Positions 57,859 through 64,000 of a DNA stretch of 64,000 nt are shown here, piece by piece (the first letter of the stretch is position 1; each line of letters opens with the position of its first letter). Both the position numbers and the translations under genes were made by a program. Source of the DNA: Gremmenia infestans (Eukaryota > Ascomycota > Leotiomycetes > Helotiales > Hamatocanthoscyphaceae); NCBI GenBank assembly GCA_032629725.1, contig JAFEVB010000008.1, positions 1,178,001 through 1,242,000 of the forward strand, given 5' to 3'. Below the pieces are notes generated by a model. That model made no database searches. It was not told where the DNA came from and saw only the letters and a list, made by a program, of their open reading frames with translations.

Positions 57859-58792
57859 AATAATAGAGGAGGAAGGTATCTATGGAATTTGGTTGGTATT
57901 ATTTCTCCTGAAGTGTCTCTCCAAGATACAATATCAGTTGGGCAATTATAGTTGTCCTTTTGCTACGGGACTATTTTGCTGATATATTATACTAGCGCTT
58001 GTTAAGCCAATGGCGCCCTGAAAAAAACCACTCGGTTCATAAGAGTATCCACGCCACCAAATGGAATTCCTTATCCCAAACCACAACCTCATACCCTCGT
58101 CCCGTCCGATAATTCCCTTTTAAGCCAGAAGCCTCCTGAATAAGAATTTAATCATGCGGCCTGTAGCCTCATACTCAAGTTTCGATTTTCTCCATTCGAA
58201 AGTTTCGTCTGCCGCCCCCTCCAAAAGCAGATGGCTTACCTAGCGAACACAGAAGTTCTCTCCATCTCACAATGTCCATTTCGTACCTTCACTCTTTCAG
58301 CTTTGCAGCTTTTCTCTCACATACATGAAATATAACTACCCTAGCTACATCCAACGATACGCTCGCTTTTCGTCACCTTAGCACATCGAGATTAGCGAAG
58401 AGGAAGCTTGCCAGAGGCCGTTCAATACGCTCTATATATACATGCTGTAAGCCGGTGCGTTTTGCAATGTTCGGGATCGCCGGTCTCGGGATGTGGCCTG
58501 AGAAGACTGATCTAGACACGGCCCTCGGCAACCTGTCTAATTATTGATTATTATTGTTCAAACAGATTTATACTTGTAATTTATCTATTACCAAAACGAA
58601 TAGCATTCATATTTAACCTCTGGAAATAAAATGCTAATTTAGCGTGTAGGGATCTCGCTTTTTGGCCAAATACTACTTTCCAGATCAAGTATAATTTCGA
58701 GTACCGATTTCCGAGACGCTTGATTAATTTGGAAGCCAAACAAGTCGGGAGCTTTCACTAACAGGCCGAGGCCAAGTTCGAAGCATATTCCA

Positions 58793-60113
58793 CTACTTAG
58801 ACGCTAAGTAGGACTTCCAATCCTGATCCCTTACGAAGTCATCCCAAGTCTTCAAGCCTTGTAGAAGCTGTCTACACGTCAGCTATAAATAGGAAGTGGA
58901 CATAAATTCGACTGAGATCCCAACCTACATCCTTGGCAGCATAGTCTGTATGGTCCGTAATCATATTTGGATTGGTCCTATAGCATGATAGGTTCTCCGC
59001 CATGCTCAAAGCCACATTGCTAGGGAAGTGGAGAACAGTCTCTAGGTGCTGCTTGAATTGCTCGGTAGTCATAGACTGGAATTTTGCCTCTACTCCAGTG
59101 GCTAGCGCCCGAAGATTAGCAAATCTGAGAGGATAGGTCATGTATGTATGTACCTTTTCTAAACGATTCGAGCAGCTCTAATGGAGTACGCCACTCGCTG
59201 ACGAAGGACACGACCTTTGTGTGGTATTTGGTAGGGTCTTCGATGATGACAGTGATAAGTTTACCTAGGTCTGTCACAGACATGAACGGTATCTTTGACT
59301 CGGCATTTATCGGATATTTCAGGATATACGAGCCATCGGGTTGCTGAGCGAGACAAAAATCAGCTGGTTACGACCTCTCAATATCCTAGCTGTACACACT
59401 TTTTTGTGCAGGACATTCTATAGAATCACAACTCATAGAAAGGAGAAGAAAATAACCACGGTATAATTCAAACGAACCTTCATGGGTTCATAAATCCCCC
59501 AAGAGTTAACAAAATTCTCATAATACGCCGCCAACCACACCTCAGTAACGCGGCTCCGAAGCGGCGAATTCCACAACCGATCCGAAATAGCCCTCTTGCT
59601 ATTAAAATGCACGATATTCTCATACGCATACGGCTGTTTCCTCGCGTCCGGCAAGCTACTCCAGATAACGGCCTCGAGCGTGTCGAGACACGCAGGAGAG
59701 CTGGCTGCTTCTATGACGTTGAGTCCTTGTTTTAATTCCCTGTCGCTGTTGCCCTCGGCGCCTAGGAAATCCGTTACGACGAATATGAAATGTGCGCCTT
59801 TGACTATCTCTTTCAAGGAGTTCAGGTCTTCCATGTTTGCTTGGACTAGTGTTGCGCCGGCTGAGGCTAGTTTTTGGGCTTGAGTGGTGTGTGGGTTTCG
59901 GGTTATGGCGCGGATGTTGTACTTGTTGCTATTGCTGTTTCTGTTGTTTGTTTTCAGGAGTTCAATGGTGACGGAACCGCCCTAGAAGGAAGATGGCATG
60001 GAGTGTTAGTTATTTGTGTTTTCTTCTTGGAGTTGGTGATTCTCTGAGTGATGGGTTAGTAGGTACTGTACCTGTGCGCCGGTTGCACCGAAGACAACAA
60101 AGTTCTTGGCCAT
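58793..60113 (-). CDS. NmrA-like NAD(P)-binding protein
   Basis: Five exons (60113-60072, 59981-59478, 59343-59154, 59101-58929, 58882-58793) join in phase to 332 residues. The N-terminus MAKNFVVFGATGAQGGSV carries the GxxGxxG NAD(P)-binding motif of atypical short-chain dehydrogenases of the NmrA family. FIFVVTDFLGAEGN, LEAVIWSSLPDARKQPYAYE, and PFMSVTDLGKLITVIIEDPT follow the family pattern, and the C-terminal TWDDFVRDQDWKSYLASK is a typical NmrA-like ending. Members sense the nucleotide redox state or act as reductases in secondary metabolism; the role here is unknown. The last intron (58883-58928) was chosen because it restores the conserved ending; reading through gives an early stop. 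A (GAA)n run lies 28 bp upstream of the ATG. Confidence 0.88.
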
Positions 60114-60141
60114 TTTGCAATTGATTAGGGTGTTGTTTTCC

Positions 60142-60173
60142 GAAGAAGAAGAAGAAGAAGAAGAAGAAGAAGA
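60142..60173. repeat. (GAA)n microsatellite in the NmrA-like leader
   Basis: Thirty-two bases of perfect GAA repeat; in the sense direction of the gene it reads as a TTC pyrimidine tract 28 bp before the start codon, so it is in the 5' leader or core promoter and could vary in length. Confidence 0.95.
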
Positions 60174-60616
60174 TACAACACTGTTACACCGTTGCACCGC
60201 GAAACTAGGTATAGAGATAGAATACGGTAATCCTTGAGTGGAGTTATTGTATTCTACACAAAAATAAGTGGAGAATGGGTTATATATACAATTTTCGAAA
60301 GTGAGTTCATAGCAAGTCAATTCAAACGAGAAAGTTCCCTTATTGGATATCTTACTTATCCATCATTTCTATATATCACTTTTAGCCAATCAAGATAGAA
60401 TATGCTTACAAATCAATAACTACGTGCGTTAAACTACTTCACATTTAGTCAGCCAAAAGTGGATACTATCCACATTAAAATAGCTAGCAAATAATTCTTG
60501 TATCAGGAAAGGTTTCCCCGCGGAAAACGAAAAAAAAAGAAGGCTATACTACTTGTTAGATAATACTACTATATATTTTTCCTATATCGTGAACATTTTT
60601 CGGTCTTATAGGAGAA
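60174..60616. other. intergenic, NmrA-like promoter side
   Basis: AT-rich; contains ATATATAC-like stretches. No gene. Confidence 0.5.
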
Positions 60617-60688
60617 CTTGGCAACAATATTACATTGACGACTCGAAAAGTCCCCTTTTCGAGTCGTCAATGTAATATTGTTGCCAAG
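60617..60688. repeat. perfect 34-bp inverted repeat with 4-nt loop
   Basis: The left arm (60617-60650, CTTGGCAACAATATTACATT...) and the right arm (60655-60688, ...AATGTAATATTGTTGCCAAG) are exact reverse complements over 34 bases, with TCCC between. Flanking bases are GAA on both sides (60614-60616 and 60689-60691), which may be chance or a 3-bp target duplication. RNA from either strand would fold into a perfect 34-bp hairpin. Confidence 0.97.
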
Positions 60689-61076
60689 GAAAATATATAC
60701 CGGGTTTCTGATAACAGGCAATGAGAATCAACGCGCGGGTTTCGCAATTCAATTTCAAAGGTTAATTCAAAGTTCCTCGGGCATTCGGCAACAGTTGACC
60801 TTTTTCACCTTGCCAGACAGTCAGACATTCAAGAAAACTTGTGTTGACAAAATATGTACCTACTTGCACCAAATTAGACATACCTAGTTATGAGATTTTA
60901 TTCCGACTGGCGTGTGAGAAGTTTATGACCGATTACACACGCATCAAGATTAAAATATCACACAACCTGATCTCCTCCAGAGCATACCAACCCGCAGTCA
61001 AGTCACCACCGTCAAGTTACCACCGTCGGTCGATTTCAAACATGGCAGACCCAGCCGGACACTGAAAAGCGTCTTC
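60689..61076. other. intergenic
   Basis: No supported gene between the hairpin and the O-methyltransferase pseudogene. Confidence 0.5.
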
Positions 61077-61834
61077 TCAAATGACCCTCGCCAAAGCCAT
61101 TCCATTCCAACCCTTCAACCCAATCGTCTGAAACGCCGTGCATTCGACTCTCTTCTCTCCCTTCAATGCATCAAAGACCTTTCTTGCTCCCAGTGTGGAG
61201 GGGGCATTATTGTCTTTATCAGCAATATACCCGCTCCTAACAACATTATCCACGACAATCTGTGTTGAGTATCAGTACGGATTACATATCACGATGAGAC
61301 GACAAGTCACCAAAGTTCCCGCATGGCTATGCTCCAAAGCCCGCCTCTAATAAGTAGAATTATTCTCTTTATCCGCATCAATAAATACCATATCAAAGTC
61401 TTCAACCCCCTCTTTATGCAACTGCCCCATCATCTCCAGAGCAGGACCGAGTCTAATCACGATCTTATCCTTCACCTCTAGCCCCGCATTGTCGATATTC
61501 GATTGAGCAATCTCTGCAATCCTGGGCTCCAGCTCACACGTTATCACTTCCCCATAGCTGGGAATAGCTTTAGCGAACCAGATGGCCGAATAGCCTCCCA
61601 GTGTACCGAATTCCAGAATGCGCTTGGCGTTGTTGAGTTTTACTAGGAGGTAGAGGAATTTTCCAAGAGGAGGGGAAACGTCAATGGCGGGCAGGCCAGA
61701 GGTAGCGTTGGCTTTGAGGGTGGAATTTAAAGCGTCGTCTTGGGGAGGAGGGCGGAGATGATGTATTCATCGACGGCTTTGATTTTGCTAAAGGCCCTGC
61801 TGCCAAAAGACTTTTCACCGGAAGTTTCGGCCAT
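61077..61834 (-). pseudogene. class I O-methyltransferase (CCoAOMT-like), two lesions
   Basis: A minus-strand gene of the SAM-dependent O-methyltransferase family 3: an N-terminal helix (FSKIKAVDEYIISALLP), the SAM-binding core (NAKRILEFGTLGGYSAIWFA, EVITCELEPRIAEIAQSNI), the metal-site region DFDMVFIDADKENN, and, after a 51-nt intron (61260-61310), IVVDNVVRSGYIADKDNNAP and WNGMALARVI. Two lesions interrupt it. A one-base deletion lies near 61740-61744 (C4 run): the first 35 codons reach a stop at once, and the conserved part continues in another phase. An in-frame TAG lies at 61347-61349, followed by RRALEHSHAGT, which is homologous-looking helix sequence. Two independent lesions make a true pseudogene more likely than a single assembly error. 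The family acts on catechol-type or phenolic substrates using a divalent metal. Confidence 0.75.
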
Positions 61835-62336
61835 AGTCTTGGTGATTTGTGTTGATGTCTTTTTCGGGTGAAAGGTTTCAAAATAGGTGAGAGACTAGGT
61901 CTCCTTGTGCTGAATGAAGCCGGTGCAGAAATGAACTGCCAGTTTTTGCGTACATTCATACCCTTCTTATATACCTGTTTTGATAATTTTAGGTGGGTGA
62001 CTACGGACTTTACTTTGTGCTTTTGTACTATTCTTTGTGATGCAGAGTTGAAGAGTCGATCGCGCGCATATTCGGATTCCGACGAGGCTGTACAATGTGT
62101 AAGTTGCCAAGTGAAATACAAGCAAACAACATATGAACGCAACGCCCCAATCAGTCAGATTGATAAGATAGAAAGAGTCATGCTTACATAGACTCTGCAG
62201 TTTGTCCTGAATGCTGCCTATTTAGGACTTGGGTTTCCCTCTAGACAGCGTACAAAATATGTGCAATGCAACCCAGCTTTGACCACTGATGTTGATCTTT
62301 CAAAAACAATGAGTTCCAACGAGTCATAACGTGAAC
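61835..62336. other. intergenic
   Basis: No supported gene; open frames here on both strands overlap the pseudogene or lack motifs. Confidence 0.5.
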
Positions 62337-63272
62337 TCAGAATTTATCGGCTATCGGTCTCGTTTTAAACTTCTTCGGGACAACATAGAGTGACTTTGCC
62401 TCTGCGCAGACCCTGCCATCGAGCATTTCCAGTCTCCCATTAACCCACCTCTTAGTATCTGTCTCCCCCTCCGCCTGCGGTACCGCTCTAACCACATAAA
62501 AAGCATTCGTGACAACAGGCTTCAGGAAGTTAATCTCCAGATTCGCCGTCACACCCGTTTTGGCAGGGAATGTCTTGACCGCACAACGCCCTAATGCCTC
62601 ATCCAGCACTGTACTCGTAACCCCTCCATGCACGACCCCAGGCCAGCCAGAAATGGCGCCGCCGAACCAGATAATCGTCACCACCTCTCCGGACTCCTTG
62701 TTGTAGAACACGCGTTGAAAGGCACCTAGAGCGCGAGCCCCAGCCAGGGGCCCACTAGTGAGTCTTGCTGACCGGCTCTCTTCCGGTATGCTGCTGTAGG
62801 CATCGTAGGATTCCCACGCCGGGTCTGTGGAGAGGGACTGCACGATTGGGAGTTTCTCCCCTTGTCTCTGGAGGAACTCAACCATGACTTTGTCTTCTGG
62901 TGACCCAGCTTCTGGAAGTGGAGGAGGCGCGACTATGAGTCGGGTGTACTGGCCTGCCGTCAGACCTAATAAGAGGAATAGTGTTGCGTATATAAAGGGT
63001 CGGAGAGAGCGTTTCTGCTTGGGCTGGGAAGTTTGTTGTTGAGACACAAATTGTGAACGGAGATCAACTGGCTTTGAAGGCTCCGTGTCTGCTGGCGGGG
63101 AAGGAGGAGGAGGAGAAGGGGAGGTCGAGTAGTTTCGTTGATATTGACATCGAAGGACTTGTGACGGGGTTCCCAGCAACCCAGAGACTTTCAAACTTCG
63201 GCGTGAAGAGCGGGAAGCCAAGTTAGACGTCGCAGATACCGACAAGGGCCGTATTGGCAACCGGGTAATCAT
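62337..63272 (-). CDS. membrane-anchored hotdog-fold thioesterase (mitochondrial type)
   Basis: A single exon of 311 residues. The N-terminus is Arg/Ser-rich without acidic residues (MITRLPIRPLSVSATSNLAS), as in mitochondrial presequences, followed by a Pro/Ser/Gln-rich linker and one membrane helix at about residues 92-110 (FIYATLFLLLGLTAGQYTRL). The C-terminal half is a PaaI/THEM4-like thioesterase domain: the catalytic-type block VVHGGVTSTVLDEALGRCAV, then VTANLEINFLKPV and KRWVNGRLEMLDGRVCAEAK. The layout resembles yeast Fmp10-type proteins. A role in hydrolysis of acyl-CoA at the inner mitochondrial membrane is inferred. No intron was seen; the ORF is intact. Confidence 0.85.
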   Translation of the reverse strand: MITRLPIRPLSVSATSNLASRSSRRSLKVSGLLGTPSQVLRCQYQRNYSTSPSPPPPSPPADTEPSKPVDLRSQFVSQQQTSQPKQKRSLRPFIYATLFLLLGLTAGQYTRLIVAPPPLPEAGSPEDKVMVEFLQRQGEKLPIVQSLSTDPAWESYDAYSSIPEESRSARLTSGPLAGARALGAFQRVFYNKESGEVVTIIWFGGAISGWPGVVHGGVTSTVLDEALGRCAVKTFPAKTGVTANLEINFLKPVVTNAFYVVRAVPQAEGETDTKRWVNGRLEMLDGRVCAEAKSLYVVPKKFKTRPIADKF

Positions 63273-64000
63273 TGCGCTCGTCTGGGGAATTCGATGGATT
63301 CCTTGGAAGCTATTGAGGCACTGAGGAATTGTTGCAGAGCTCGGGGACTCGGGCTTTGCTTGACAGAAGTTGCCAGGTCAAATAGTGTGGCACGGTCTAA
63401 TAGAACCTTCGATCATCAATTAAAGGAATCTCTCGCCGCAGGCAATAGTCAATGGGCAAATGCTTTTTCAAAATAATGAGCTTGGGAACAGTCGAAGCTC
63501 TACTAGCCTCGGCATAAACATTTCATAGTAATGTGCGAATTGTACATACTAGTATTCCCCACTCTTTTTCTGGGGTGGAAATTATTTCCTCACAACCACC
63601 GTGACCTTCCTCTGTTGCTTCTATAAGGACTCTACGAATAGCAAGGAGCGATTTGACTCAACGAGATCGTGACATGATCGAGGATCCCAATTGCATACAA
63701 TCATTTTAGGGGGGTTTCATCTTGAGAGCATGGATCTGTGGTCTTGCTGCCCAACGTTTACTCTGCAGCGTACGAAAAGTCACCTGAAGATCGACTTCAC
63801 AGGGAAGATATAATGTTTATTTAAGTTCATCAGAGAAACTCCATATTTCCATTGACATTCAATTCCCATTCCATTCCCTATTCCATTTTTATGCTCAGTA
63901 TTTCATATCATCATATCATCTTTATTCTCAACGCTTCTTGCCACATGGTTACAAGTCCTTGTTAATATAACCATCAAGTCTCTCCCTAAACTCTTCTACA
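63273..64000. other. intergenic to the window end
   Basis: Thioesterase promoter and AT-rich sequence. Simple ATTCCC/TTCCAT-type repetitive stretches lie near 63865-63920. No gene. Confidence 0.5.

Larger units (their letters stand above)
54849..58792. other. 3.9-kb gene-free stretch
   Basis: No supported gene. It includes the CRY-DASH promoter, two short tandem repeats and a small palindrome listed separately. Open frames at 55041-55625 and 56983-57324 lack motifs. Confidence 0.5.

Noticed and set aside
61681..62142. Minus-strand frame of 153 codons overlapping the O-methyltransferase
   Set aside because: It reads the methyltransferase N-terminal exon in the wrong phase; the conserved residues are in the other frame.

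Overview
The window is nuclear DNA from a filamentous ascomycete (Pezizomycotina; gene content fits a leotiomycete-like plant-associated fungus, but the order is an inference). The signs are short introns (about 46-60 nt, GTRNGT donors, CTRAY branch sites, YAG acceptors), gene density of roughly one per 3 kb, and families such as DUF6594, an NPP1/NLP-like secreted protein, CRY-DASH and a fungal DUF262 protein. No tRNA, rRNA, CRISPR array or intact transposon was found by eye.

Layout. 0-0.4 kb: 3' end of an Ala/Pro/Glu-rich protein. 1.9-2.8 kb: WBP11-like splicing factor with a one-base frameshift in a C8 run. 3.6-4.3 kb: decayed gene. 5.8-8.3 kb: ketopantoate reductase-like enzyme with a very long disordered tail. 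8.3-15.3 kb: a 7-kb gene-free stretch with short tandem repeats and several TACGGAG/CTCCGTA palindromes. 15.3-22.2 kb: an RNA-processing block, SUB2 (mRNA export helicase) divergent from RPR2 (RNase P), which converges on POP1 (RNase P/MRP). 22.2-28.9 kb: gene-poor, with one small spliced candidate gene and an ORF broken by a stop. 28.9-34.3 kb: DUF6594 membrane protein and a 999-residue protein I do not recognise. 35.2-37.2 kb: Roadblock/LC7 protein divergent from IPI1. 38.6-45.5 kb: DUF262 protein, secreted CREG-like protein, ribosomal protein S30, secreted NPP1/NLP-like protein. 47-52 kb: a fungal-specific protein, then BFR2 (ribosome biogenesis) divergent from IND1 (complex I Fe-S assembly). 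52.8-54.8 kb: CRY-DASH photolyase/cryptochrome with a possible mitochondrial presequence and an RGG tail. 58.8-63.3 kb: NmrA-like protein, a perfect 34-bp inverted repeat, an O-methyltransferase pseudogene, and a membrane-anchored hotdog thioesterase.

Functional theme. Many conserved genes act in RNA or ribosome production (WBP11-like, SUB2, RPR2, POP1, IPI1, RPS30, BFR2), several in close divergent pairs. Between them lie faster-evolving accessory genes, some decaying. Most single-base lesions lie in or next to short homopolymers, so assembly error must be excluded before calling those genes broken; the O-methyltransferase also has a separate nonsense codon and is the best-supported pseudogene. 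The most striking unexplained element is the perfect hairpin at 60617-60688; the most interesting protein is the DUF262 (GmrSD/ParB-like) gene at 38.6-41.0 kb.
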